Below, in pieces: positions 6,570 through 15,014 of a stretch of DNA of 18,757 bases. This DNA comes from Clostridiaceae bacterium (GTDB taxonomy: Bacteria > Bacillota > Clostridia > DSM-8532). The translations under genes were made by a program, and so were the position numbers. Position 1 is the first letter of the stretch. The number at the start of each line of letters is the position of its first letter. Where the stretch lies: positions 1 to 18,757 of the forward strand of contig JANYKF010000037.1 of assembly GCA_025361665.1 (NCBI GenBank), written 5' to 3'. The notes under the pieces are model-generated. The model saw only the letters and a list, made by a program, of their open reading frames with translations, did no database searches and was not told the DNA's origin.

Positions 6570-9500
6570 CTATCTTAATTGGACAACTGGCAGGCAGGCC
6601 TGCCGAACGATCTCCGTCAGCCTGTTTTGGCATGTGAAGAACAGCATCTGCTGTGACTCGGCCTGGCTTTTCTCCATCAGGCAGCGGATGGCGGCTTCTG
6701 CCCGGGAATCGTCATATTGCAGCAGAACGTCATCCAGCAGCAGCGGCATCCTGTTTTCGAGCGAGCTCAATCGGTCGGAAATGGCCAACCGCAGGGCCAG
6801 GTATATCTGGTCGATCGTGCCGCCACTCAGATACTGCCAATCATGAAAAACCTTGTCCACCGGGTCGGCCAGACGGACGGCTAAAGACCTGTCTACCTTC
6901 AGATCCTCATATTTGTCCAGTGTGAGCCGGCCAAGAATCTGCGCCGTATTCTGATTGAGTTCCGGCCCGAAGCTGTTCTGCAGTTCCGCGGAAGCCGCAT
7001 CAAGGGCACTTCGCGCAAGTCCCAGGCTATTGTGATACTGTTCCATGGCAGAGATCTGCCGGTTCACTTCGACGATTTGATCATCGATTTCGCTGACGGT
7101 TGACCGGTTTTGCCCGACATGACGAATTTCCCCTTCCAATGCGACAATTCTCTCCCGTGTTTCCATCACTTTGGCTTCGGCTTGTCCGATCTGGCTCCTG
7201 AGGATCGATAATTGCGATTCATCCAGGCTTTCCGGCAGTGCGTCAAGCAAGGCAAACTCCTGCTCAATCTTTCGGCTGTTCTGAAGCCAATCTTCCCAGG
7301 TACGGCCCTCCAATAAATCGCGCAGCCCCTCCTCCTGCTGACGGTGGGTGGCTGACAACTGGTCGCGCTGAGCGAGCATGTTTTCAAGCCTGACGATCTT
7401 CTCTCGCACGCTTTCCGGCAGATCAACCGGCTCATAAGCGGAATAGGTGCGCATCAACTCTGCCGCTGCCTGATCATGTGCGGTTTGAGCACCAAGAAAA
7501 GCCTCCCGCGAATGCTCATATTCCTGCATGGAAGCCTGAACCTGGCCGTTATGCCGGTCCATCGCCTGCAAGGCCTTTTCCAGCGAGTCCCAATCAGCTT
7601 GGCCGCTTTGCAGCAGGCATTGAGCCAACGCCTGTTCATCCGACGCGATTGAGCTTCGTATTTCAGTCAAACGCTCATCTGCCTCATTCACGATGAGTGG
7701 CTGCTGAGCCGCTATCTGCTCCTGACAAATCTTATACGCATTCTCAACCTCTCTCATCCTGACATCGGCCTGAATCAATTGCTGTTCAGCCATAGCAAGC
7801 GCTGCAGAAGCATCGGACAACTGCAGCATCAAGTCGGCTTGAATCCCCTCCTGCTCGACAAGCTGGTTTTTTTCATTCCGAATCACCGTATCCATTCTCA
7901 ATCGGGTTTCATTCAACGTTTTTTCCGCGTATTGAACAATGCGTTCCGCGCCTTGCAGGCTGGTTTCAGCGACACGAACATCGCTTTCCACCGCCTGATT
8001 CTGCTGTTCCCACGCATCAGGATGCTGCTGTTCACCGGATGGCTGCCTGAGGATCTGCCAGACCTGTCCACCCAGGAGCAGCGCACCCAGAAGCAGCGCA
8101 CCCAGGATGGCAACCAAAAAGAAGAGCTGAGTAAGCAGAACTCCCCCAAGAAGTCCGCCGATGAGGCAAAGGACCCCTGTTGATAATATCAGAAGTTGTT
8201 GTTTCGAGATGACCCGGGGAATGACATATTGTGATGATGAGGCCGCATCCGGCTTTTGCGCGCGGATCAGACCCGCCCTGTCTTCTGCGGCTTTCAAGCA
8301 TGCGATGGCGGCATCCCGTTCCAGCAAGCGTTCGTGATATTCATCCCTTCCATTTTCCGATTCACGGGTCAGCTGTTCAATTTGCTGGTGAACCGCTTCA
8401 TTGTTTTTTACGCGGACTGCTTTGATCTGTTCAGACTGCCCGAAAAGCCGTTCGACCTCATTCTGGCAATTCTTCCGCTGGTTCTCGCAATTCTGAACAT
8501 TCTGATGCCCTTCGGCGACTCGTTTCGATGCAATCGTCAATTCGGCTGCATTGGCTGCCTCTCTCAACCGGTTTTCTTTCTCGACTCGCACACGCAGTTC
8601 CCGCATCTGCTGTTCGGCTGCCAAATGGCTTTCATTGAGATGTGCCTGAATTTGCTTCACTGCTGCACGTTCCACCAGCTTTACCTTGGCATAAGCTTCA
8701 CCTTGGTCATTCAATCCCTGCAGCTGATCCCTTGCACGGATGGATTGCAGGCGGAAGGCCTCAAGCTGCAAACCCGTGTCTCTCCACTTCTGATCAAGCT
8801 TCCTCAGCATCCCGATAAACTCAGCCGTAATCATAAAATTGCCGTGAACCAGGGTTTCGTCAAGTTCATTTCTTTTCTGAAAGGTCTGATCAAGCGCGTC
8901 CTTTCGAGCCAGGATCAGTTGCCACTGAGCCAGCTGTCCTCTCATTTCCTGATGCCTTGCCTGCTCTTCCAGAGACTGGCGAACCAACATGGCCTGCTTC
9001 AGATTGGTACGTTCCTGCTGTAGGTTCTCCAAAAGCCTGGTGTGATGAACAGCATCTGCAACGGCCGTCTCACGAAGCTGCACCCACTCGTTTTTCCGCG
9101 TGCGCGCCATATTGAGGCGGCCACTGCCGCCACGCTCAGCCACAAGCTCCGTCTGCGCCTGACGCAAACGCTTGTCTATCTCTGCGTGAGAGATGAGCGC
9201 ATCCCCGGTTCCCGCGAGATTGCCCAGCCGTGCCAGAAGCTCATCCCCTTGGCCGATCGGGCTCCCCAGCTGACGGATGAAGACCGTATTCACGAACTCA
9301 TTTTCCGAAATGCCCAGCAGGCGGTTGCCAGGTTCTTCCTGACCTCCCAGGGGGATCTGCGTCCCGGTGATATCCTGCATCAGGACGACTCTGTCGGCGG
9401 AACGCGCTTTCCCGAACCAGCGTTCCAGGCGATATCTTGTCCCCGCCTGTTCAAACACGATGGAACCGCCCATCCGTTGTCCGTCCCATGGCGCATACCG

Positions 9501-9683
9501 TGTGCGTTCATTGTTGCCGATCTGGCGCCCTCCGCCGGAAAACCCGAAAAACATGGCCCGTATGAAAGCCATCAGGGTGCTCTTTCCTTGCTCATTCGGA
9601 CCCTGAATCAACTGAAACCCGTCATCCAGATCGATTTGCCGCGCATTCAACTTCCCGAAATTTTGAACGGACAGCCTAATCAT
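6570..9683 (-). CDS. yhaN: YhaN-like SbcC/Rad50-type ATPase with central membrane hairpin
   Basis: A 1037-residue SMC-like ATPase. Walker A GPNEQGKST is at residues 28-36. Long Gln/Glu-rich coiled coils run on both sides of the centre. At the C-terminus are the ABC signature LSGGTIDQIYLALRLAI (about 950) and Walker B MPLLLDDVL (about 978). Where SbcC/Rad50 has a zinc hook, this protein has two adjacent hydrophobic segments (about residues 495-540, from LLILSTGVLCLIGG to GALLLGGQVW), which look like a membrane hairpin. ATG 9683 was chosen because it overlaps the end of yhaO by 8 bp (ATGATTAG) and starts the conserved MIRLSVQNFGK. With the YhaO phosphoesterase it should form an SbcCD-like nuclease complex, possibly tethered to the membrane. 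B. subtilis YhaN is the likely family; no role beyond DNA processing can be inferred. Confidence 0.85.
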   Translation of the reverse strand: MIRLSVQNFGKLNARQIDLDDGFQLIQGPNEQGKSTLMAFIRAMFFGFSGGGRQIGNNERTRYAPWDGQRMGGSIVFEQAGTRYRLERWFGKARSADRVVLMQDITGTQIPLGGQEEPGNRLLGISENEFVNTVFIRQLGSPIGQGDELLARLGNLAGTGDALISHAEIDKRLRQAQTELVAERGGSGRLNMARTRKNEWVQLRETAVADAVHHTRLLENLQQERTNLKQAMLVRQSLEEQARHQEMRGQLAQWQLILARKDALDQTFQKRNELDETLVHGNFMITAEFIGMLRKLDQKWRDTGLQLEAFRLQSIRARDQLQGLNDQGEAYAKVKLVERAAVKQIQAHLNESHLAAEQQMRELRVRVEKENRLREAANAAELTIASKRVAEGHQNVQNCENQRKNCQNEVERLFGQSEQIKAVRVKNNEAVHQQIEQLTRESENGRDEYHERLLERDAAIACLKAAEDRAGLIRAQKPDAASSSQYVIPRVISKQQLLILSTGVLCLIGGLLGGVLLTQLFFLVAILGALLLGALLLGGQVWQILRQPSGEQQHPDAWEQQNQAVESDVRVAETSLQGAERIVQYAEKTLNETRLRMDTVIRNEKNQLVEQEGIQADLMLQLSDASAALAMAEQQLIQADVRMREVENAYKICQEQIAAQQPLIVNEADERLTEIRSSIASDEQALAQCLLQSGQADWDSLEKALQAMDRHNGQVQASMQEYEHSREAFLGAQTAHDQAAAELMRTYSAYEPVDLPESVREKIVRLENMLAQRDQLSATHRQQEEGLRDLLEGRTWEDWLQNSRKIEQEFALLDALPESLDESQLSILRSQIGQAEAKVMETRERIVALEGEIRHVGQNRSTVSEIDDQIVEVNRQISAMEQYHNSLGLARSALDAASAELQNSFGPELNQNTAQILGRLTLDKYEDLKVDRSLAVRLADPVDKVFHDWQYLSGGTIDQIYLALRLAISDRLSSLENRMPLLLDDVLLQYDDSRAEAAIRCLMEKSQAESQQMLFFTCQNRLTEIVRQACLPVVQLR

Positions 9684-10872
9684 CTTCACAGTACGGAACC
9701 TCTCTTTCGAAAGCCTGCAGGCCGATTTGCAGAACCTGGCGCTGCTGAACCCCCAGACAATCCCAGTCCGGCTCTGCATCCGAGAGGATTTGGCGAACAA
9801 ATCCGCCCATCAGCGATTGCTCCTTCGCCAAGCTTCGGAGATCATAAGCCCGGGTTGTCCGATTGACCAATTTGCAGAAAAACAGTTCCCGCTGCAGCCT
9901 TTGAAGGAGGAACAGCGAACCCGGCAGCAAATCATCACTCACGGCCCCGGACAGGATGATCTTGTACAGGTGATCCCGCCATCCCGAGTCGTTCTGTTGC
10001 GCAGTCTGCAGAATCGTCTGGAAGATTGCCTCCTGGTCCATGCAATTTCCGATGTTCACGGGCAAAGCAAGGAATTGACGGCCGGAAACCGGATGCCATG
10101 CCATTTTCGTGAGAATCCGGAATCGACTGCCATTTGCAGCCACTGCCGCGCCAGTCTGCTCCATTTGGGTCAATGTTCCGTACAGAACTCCTTTTTGTCC
10201 CAGCTCATCAAATCCCCTGCCGGATGGACAACCGCTGTAAGCATACCATGGGCCTGTGCCATCAAGCCGTTGAACCGGCTCGCCCTGGTGCGTGTGGCCC
10301 AAGGCGGCGTAATCGGCTCCACAGGTTTTCAGCCATTGAATGGAGATGGGATTGTAGGCACTGCCCTGATTGCCCGTGATGACCTCGCCATGAAGGAGCA
10401 GGATATTGATGAGGTCCGGATGCGGTACCGGCAATAGTGCTCTGACAAGGGGCTCGGGAGCAGCCGTGCTTTGAAAGGCGGCCCCGTAGACACGGGTATT
10501 CAGATGCGGCAAATCGACAGATTCAATGCCGCCAGTGAAGACATGGACATTTTTGGACCAACTGGTGTTCTGCCACAGCGAATCCGGTTCTGCCGGGTCA
10601 TGGTTGCCGGGTGCGATAAACACCCTTGTCTCCGGGATCGATGCCAGCAAATCACGAATTTCATTCACCAATGACAGGGGTGGATGCGGTTGTTCGAACA
10701 AATCTCCCGCAATGAGGAGCAGGTCACTTTGCATATCCAGGCACAGACGGATGATGTTCATGAAAGTTCGCAATTGATCCGCCCGCAGAATTTCCGCGCG
10801 CTCCGGGAAATAGCCGAACGGGGACCCCAGATGCAGATCGGCCGTATGAACAATCCTGACAGCGTTTGCCAT
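9676..10872 (-). CDS. yhaO: YhaO/SbcD-like metallophosphoesterase (DNA exonuclease subunit)
   Basis: A 398-residue calcineurin-like phosphoesterase, the expected nuclease partner of the downstream ATPase. Metal-binding motifs are all present in order: DLHLG (Asp12, His14), GDLFE (Asp57), GNHD (89-92), LLHGEV and GHTHQG. ATG 10872 was chosen over ATG 10899 because AGGGAG lies at correct spacing before it and the metallophosphatase fold starts at residue 6. The last codons overlap the start of yhaN by 8 bp, showing translational coupling. A strong promoter lies at 10910-10939, giving a leader of about 30 bases. The C-terminal ~170 residues form a cap-like region less typical of SbcD. Confidence 0.88.
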   Translation of the reverse strand: MANAVRIVHTADLHLGSPFGYFPERAEILRADQLRTFMNIIRLCLDMQSDLLLIAGDLFEQPHPPLSLVNEIRDLLASIPETRVFIAPGNHDPAEPDSLWQNTSWSKNVHVFTGGIESVDLPHLNTRVYGAAFQSTAAPEPLVRALLPVPHPDLINILLLHGEVITGNQGSAYNPISIQWLKTCGADYAALGHTHQGEPVQRLDGTGPWYAYSGCPSGRGFDELGQKGVLYGTLTQMEQTGAAVAANGSRFRILTKMAWHPVSGRQFLALPVNIGNCMDQEAIFQTILQTAQQNDSGWRDHLYKIILSGAVSDDLLPGSLFLLQRLQRELFFCKLVNRTTRAYDLRSLAKEQSLMGGFVRQILSDAEPDWDCLGVQQRQVLQIGLQAFEREVPYCEDD

Positions 10873-10909
10873 GGCATCTCCCTGCCTGTTTTCTTTCATT
10901 GATTAGGAA

Positions 10910-10939
10910 ATTATAAATACTTTTCAAAGCCTGTGTCAA
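10910..10939 (-). promoter_or_regulatory. Sigma-A-like promoter of the yhaO-yhaN operon
   Basis: On the minus strand TTGACA (10934-10939) and TATAAT (10910-10915) are both perfect, with an 18-bp spacer. Transcription should start near 10903, about 30 bases before ATG 10872. One copy of a 17-bp direct repeat starts three bases upstream of the -35 box. Confidence 0.75.
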
Positions 10940-10941
10940 GT

Positions 10942-11001
10942 TGGCCGCCCGGGGCATACTGACTGGGACGATGGCAGTGTGAAATGGCCGCCCGGGGCAT
11001 A
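10942..11001. repeat. 17-bp direct repeat pair between divergent operons
   Basis: TGGCCGCCCGGGGCATA occurs at 10942-10958 and again at 10985-11001, identical, 43 bp apart (about four helical turns). The pair lies between the yhaO promoter and the membrane-toxin-like gene. It is GC-rich in otherwise AT-leaning intergenic DNA. It could be a pair of regulator binding sites or another trace of local duplication. Confidence 0.85.
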
Positions 11002-11022
11002 TGAAACGGATAAAACCTTGCG

Positions 11023-11051
11023 TTGATTTCAACCTTGCATCGTGATAAAGT
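11023..11051 (+). promoter_or_regulatory. Weak candidate promoter of the three-gene cassette
   Basis: TTGATT (11023-11028) and TAAAGT (11046-11051) are separated by 17 bp, each matching the sigma-A consensus at four of six positions. It would give a leader of about 110 bases before ATG 11168. No better pair was found in the 295-base gap. Confidence 0.3.
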
Positions 11052-11167
11052 GAACTCGTGGAAGGCAGCCTCTCATCTGCCACAATCACACCCTGCAGAC
11101 ACATCCGGATATGGAACTTTATGGTTTAGGGAGTTATCGTTTCCGTATTGGAAAGGGGAGCCGGACC

Positions 11168-14035
11168 ATGGCGGACAAGAATGGACAAGCCGGAAAAGAG
11201 CAAAAGCTTCTCGCAGCGCCACCAGAATCCATCTGGCAGCTTCTGAAGCTGATGGTTTCGGGATTCATCCGAAGCATTCCCAAAGCAGGCCTTTGGTTTC
11301 TCGTCAAATCCGTGGCTGTTTTTTTCGCCATCATGTATGTCAACTATTATTACATTGCCGTTAAAAATGAGGGGTATGGCGGAACGCCGGTGCCCGGAAC
11401 TGTTACGTACTATCTGTTCAATCTGGGTGCCAACAAGGCGGCCTTCAACATCCTCGTGGCTGTAGCCAGTTTCCTGCTCACCAGCATTTTCTCCCAAATC
11501 AAATCCCGCGGGTTCAAGGGCTTCTTCACGGATCTGTTCCATACCTTCAGCTGGGCTGGCTATTGTACGTTGAAGGCCGGCCGGTGGTCCCTGCCCTCCC
11601 TGCTGTTCACCGCCGGACTCATGATGCTGGTCGGATTCTTCGTCAACAACCGTGTGCTCTTCATCACCCTGGCCATCGGCCAGTTTTTCGGATTCATTTC
11701 ACAAAACAGGAACCTTACCTATGTGGCTGTGCGTGTAGGTTGGAATGATGTGCAGAAGACGTTTCTCGGGAGAAAACCGGGAAATGCCGTCAATGAGGGG
11801 GTGGCCGGACTGCTTCCCCTTGGATTCATGCTGGGAGCCTTGACCTTGATTCTGGTTCCCTTCCAGTACATGAAAGTGCTTTCCTTCCTGCTGATGGTAT
11901 TGTTCATCGGCCTTGGCATTTTCCTGTCTCTCGGGAAAACCACACCCAGAGCGGTTGCCTCCATTCTGGTTTTTGTCGGCGTCAACCTGCTGTGGTTCCG
12001 CCTTTTCGGTCGCATTTTTGCAGATGACGGCGGAAAAAATGAAATTGGCGGCAACTTCGGAAACTACCTCAGGGACCCTGCCGGCCAGATGATCGTCACG
12101 AACGGGGTGCAGCCGGGGATCCTTGGGGCACTCGGCGGATTGCTGGGCTCCATGGTCTCCGGGGGTGTCAGCGCGGCCGGTACGGCATATGACGCTGCGG
12201 CGAGCGCGGCCGGCTATGTGAAGGATGGAGTGAAAAGCGCATACAACTCGGCAGCAAATGCTGCAGGGAATGCATATGACGCAGCGGCAAATGCTGCCGG
12301 CTTTGTGAAGGACGGAGTGAAAAGCGCATACAACTCGGCAGCGAATGCTGCAGGGAATGTATATGACGCGGCGGCAAATGCTGCCGGTTACTTGAAGGAC
12401 GGAGTGAAAAGTGCATACAACTCAGCAGCGAATGCTGCAGGGAATGTATATGACACCGCGGCAAGTGCGGTGGGCAATGCATATGATGCGGTGGCGAGTA
12501 CGGCCGGAAACCTGGTGGACGGGGCAGGTTATGTCTGGGATGTCGCGTCTGGTACTGTGAGTGGCACAGTTGGGCAAATTGTCGATACAGGGCTTTATGT
12601 TGTTGGTGGCATCCTGTCTGAAGGCGCAGGGCTGGTTTCGGATCTCGGGCGTGGCACCTGGGATCTGATCACCGACTCCAGCCTGCGCAATGACTGGTTC
12701 AACAATATGTACAATGACATCGGGAACATGAAGGATACGGCCGTCGGCGCTGTCACGGGTTTGGCACAGGCTATCAGCGACTACAACACCGATCCGGAAC
12801 TCCGCGATGCCTTCTGGTCCAACGTCTACAATACACTGACAGGTGCCGAGTCGGCAATCGGCAATGCTGCAACCAATGCCTGGAACAGCCCGGACAAGTG
12901 GGGAGCAGTTTCGAACCTTGCCGGACAGGCCTGGGATGGGTTTTCCAACATCGTCAACGATCCGGAGAAAGTATACGACACCATCAAGAGCCTTACTGGC
13001 GTTAAAAGTTTCGAAAACAGCTGGGATCCGAACCGGGGGCCCTGGGAACGTGTGGGTTATTCCGTTCTTGGCACCTTCGAGGCATACGGAGCCATCTCGA
13101 CGGCACAGGCGGGCCAGGAGATCATCGGTTCACGCATCGACAACTTCCTGGGCAGTTATTCCGATGATGCCGCCCGTTCGATCGCCGCCCAGAATGCACG
13201 GAACATGACAGCGGAAGAGGCGGCGAATCTCGGTCAGCGGGGAGACTTCATCCACACAGGCTATATAGACGATCCGAAGTTCATGACCAAGGACAGCCTT
13301 GCTGAAATGCGAAGAATTGCGCAGGAAACGGGCGAACCGATTTATATCCGACTAGGAAACGAGCAATCCGTTCGTTGGATTGAGTCCGGCGAGGCCGTGC
13401 CGAAGGACCTCTGGATCAAGAACAAGACCATCAACAGCATCGATGAAGTGCTAGGCGCAAGACCTGGAAGCCAGGGCCTGGTCGGTTATTTCGAACCGAA
13501 ACTCCCGGCGGATTTCGCTTCACGAAGCGCGGCGGAACAGGTGGCCATTCAGGCACGCTTCAATCATCGCATGGCCGAGATTGAGAAATATGGTCCGGAC
13601 ATCAACCGGTTGGTCCGGAACGGTCAGCTGGAAATCCAGGAAGGCGGGATCCTGGCGAAACCCGGGGTGAATGGCACCGACAGTCTGCCCTATGCGGGAG
13701 ACAACGACATTTTCCATGCAAGCGCGGCCGCCGAAAAAGCGGCCTTGGATTCCGCCAGTTCCGGGGTCACGCATGGCGGCCTGACGAATTATCCAAATTA
13801 CACGGGTCCTCATGGCTTCAATCCGACTGCTTACGACAGCATGAGAGGAGCCGCGACAACGCGCGGCGGCACCAACTGGATCGATTACAACCCGAGTGGC
13901 GGAGTGGTGTCCTTCAATCCGGATGGCACGGTCACAAAGGCATTTGTGGCCAACCCGACTTTCAAGCTGCCGACCGCAACCACTGTTCCAAACGTATTCG
14001 TCGGCGCCGAGGGCGTGAAGGCCGCCACCCAGTGA
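11168..14035 (+). CDS. Multi-pass membrane protein with Ala-rich repeats and a nucleotidyl-cyclase-toxin-like C-terminus
   Basis: A 955-residue protein of unknown family. ATG 11168 has AAAGGGGAG seven bases upstream; ATG 11111 has no such site. Residues 1-40 are polar. About seven hydrophobic segments lie between residues 42 and 285, for example VKSVAVFFAIMYVNYYYIAV and LSFLLMVLFIGLGIFLSLG. Residues ~336-460 hold 29-residue Ala/Asn-rich repeats built of 11-residue blocks such as SAYNSAANAAG. Residues ~460-680 are Gly/Trp/Asp-rich. The C-terminal part recalls edema factor/ExoY/CyaA cyclases in motif order: IAQETGEPIYIRLGN, WIESG, Lys746 and Lys753 in PKDLWIKNK, Asp845/Asp847 in GDNDIF, His869 in THGGLTN, and NPDGTVTK. 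The gaps between motifs are shorter than in known toxins, so the assignment is tentative. Two genes follow on the same strand and may supply immunity or regulation. Confidence 0.7.
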   Translation: MADKNGQAGKEQKLLAAPPESIWQLLKLMVSGFIRSIPKAGLWFLVKSVAVFFAIMYVNYYYIAVKNEGYGGTPVPGTVTYYLFNLGANKAAFNILVAVASFLLTSIFSQIKSRGFKGFFTDLFHTFSWAGYCTLKAGRWSLPSLLFTAGLMMLVGFFVNNRVLFITLAIGQFFGFISQNRNLTYVAVRVGWNDVQKTFLGRKPGNAVNEGVAGLLPLGFMLGALTLILVPFQYMKVLSFLLMVLFIGLGIFLSLGKTTPRAVASILVFVGVNLLWFRLFGRIFADDGGKNEIGGNFGNYLRDPAGQMIVTNGVQPGILGALGGLLGSMVSGGVSAAGTAYDAAASAAGYVKDGVKSAYNSAANAAGNAYDAAANAAGFVKDGVKSAYNSAANAAGNVYDAAANAAGYLKDGVKSAYNSAANAAGNVYDTAASAVGNAYDAVASTAGNLVDGAGYVWDVASGTVSGTVGQIVDTGLYVVGGILSEGAGLVSDLGRGTWDLITDSSLRNDWFNNMYNDIGNMKDTAVGAVTGLAQAISDYNTDPELRDAFWSNVYNTLTGAESAIGNAATNAWNSPDKWGAVSNLAGQAWDGFSNIVNDPEKVYDTIKSLTGVKSFENSWDPNRGPWERVGYSVLGTFEAYGAISTAQAGQEIIGSRIDNFLGSYSDDAARSIAAQNARNMTAEEAANLGQRGDFIHTGYIDDPKFMTKDSLAEMRRIAQETGEPIYIRLGNEQSVRWIESGEAVPKDLWIKNKTINSIDEVLGARPGSQGLVGYFEPKLPADFASRSAAEQVAIQARFNHRMAEIEKYGPDINRLVRNGQLEIQEGGILAKPGVNGTDSLPYAGDNDIFHASAAAEKAALDSASSGVTHGGLTNYPNYTGPHGFNPTAYDSMRGAATTRGGTNWIDYNPSGGVVSFNPDGTVTKAFVANPTFKLPTATTVPNVFVGAEGVKAATQ
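12159..12513 (+). repeat. 87-bp in-frame tandem repeats encoding Ala-rich helices
   Basis: The block AAGGAYGGAG recurs at 12221, 12308 and 12395, giving an exact period of 87 bp (29 codons). Three near-identical units encode a pattern of 11+11+7 residues (SAYNSAANAAG, NAYDAAANAAG, FVKDGVK), flanked on both sides by decayed copies of the 11-residue block. The composition resembles LEA or apolipoprotein-type amphipathic helices. The high DNA identity indicates recent expansion. Confidence 0.92.
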
Positions 14036-14096
14036 TGACTAGTTGGTCCGTTGCCGTCCGGATGCCTGGAATGAAGTTGATGGAGAGGTGGAAGTA

Positions 14097-15014
14097 ATGC
14101 CGCAGGAATATGTGAACAGTACCCCAGGCCCTGTTGCGGGGTACAGCCGGGATGCGCGGGACGCAGCTGTGGCGGAGTACTGCCGGGAATTCAGGGAACT
14201 TCAGCGCCTTGAGCGGGAAATGGTGACGGATGCGGAAATAGTGGGGAATTGGCGGGAATGCATGGCACGACTGAAGGCGATGGAACCCGCATTTCTGGCA
14301 ACCCTGCCAAGACTCAAGCTGTCGCGGTGCCCCTATACAGGAGAACTTGTCCGTGGCAGTGTAGATATTTTCGGGACTGGAAGCCCCTGGTGGCGTGATG
14401 AAGGAACAGTCCGGAACGAATTTGAAGGTCCGCCAACCTTGTTTGCCGTGGATGGCGCATTGCGCCTTGATGGAATGCCTGAGGAGTCCCCTTTCTCCGT
14501 ACTGCCCGGTCCCGAAAAACCTTTCGTCATTACGGAAATCCTCAACCGGCCTGAAATGCGAGCCGTGCTGCAAGCCATGCCTATTGCCGGTGGAACCATC
14601 TGGTGGATGGCCTACTTTGCTTATCCGATGGTAACCGATCATGCCCGGGTCAATGATTACGCCCGGGACTGCTACACGATCCTGCTGGACAGCGGGACCC
14701 GCATCTCCTATTCGGATGCCTACCCGGATTTCCTGCTGAATTTCGATCTGGCACCCTGGGTGAAATCCGGCAAGCTGCTCTGGATATCCCCGGGCGACAT
14801 TGCGATGAAACTGCACGCCACGTCCGATGGATGCCCATACCTCAATCTTCCGGGCGAAACCCGGAGACAAATCATTGTTGGAAATTGGAAGGGCTGGCTG
14901 GGCGAACTCCGGGAACCGATGGACGATTCACTTGTCAGAAAGATGGACCCGGAAATGGAAAAACGGTTTCAGAAGGGATTGGCGTACGTCAAGGAGGGTG
15001 GCACGAATGGCTGA
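14097..15014 (+). CDS. Hypothetical soluble protein, second gene of the cassette
   Basis: A 305-residue protein not recognised. ATG 14097 was chosen because GAGAGGTGG lies just before it; earlier codons in the frame have no such site. There is no signal peptide or membrane segment. The N-terminal ~60 residues are charged and probably helical (ARDAAVAEYCREFRELQRLE). A short motif LSRCPYTGELVRGSVDIFG follows, with Cys-Pro-Tyr-Thr-Gly that could be part of a metal or nucleotide site, but it has no second CxxC. The remainder is mixed and rich in Trp, Pro and Asp (GGTIWWMAYFAYP). It starts 61 bases after the membrane protein gene and ends 8 bp inside the next gene. It may be an immunity or accessory factor for the first gene; this is only from context. 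Confidence 0.8.
   Translation: MPQEYVNSTPGPVAGYSRDARDAAVAEYCREFRELQRLEREMVTDAEIVGNWRECMARLKAMEPAFLATLPRLKLSRCPYTGELVRGSVDIFGTGSPWWRDEGTVRNEFEGPPTLFAVDGALRLDGMPEESPFSVLPGPEKPFVITEILNRPEMRAVLQAMPIAGGTIWWMAYFAYPMVTDHARVNDYARDCYTILLDSGTRISYSDAYPDFLLNFDLAPWVKSGKLLWISPGDIAMKLHATSDGCPYLNLPGETRRQIIVGNWKGWLGELREPMDDSLVRKMDPEMEKRFQKGLAYVKEGGTNG

Noticed and set aside
8256..9866. Plus-strand open frames of 255 and 274 codons
   Set aside because: They are antisense to the coiled-coil and Walker A parts of the YhaN-like ATPase, which is clearly coding.
12168..12482. Minus-strand frame with His/Ser/Pro-rich repeats
   Set aside because: It is the antisense shadow of the 87-bp repeats in the membrane protein gene.
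14827..15006. Upstream extension of the zinc-ribbon gene by 60 codons
   Set aside because: It overlaps coding sequence of the preceding gene in another frame; ATG 15007 has a strong AAGGAGGG and makes the usual short overlap.
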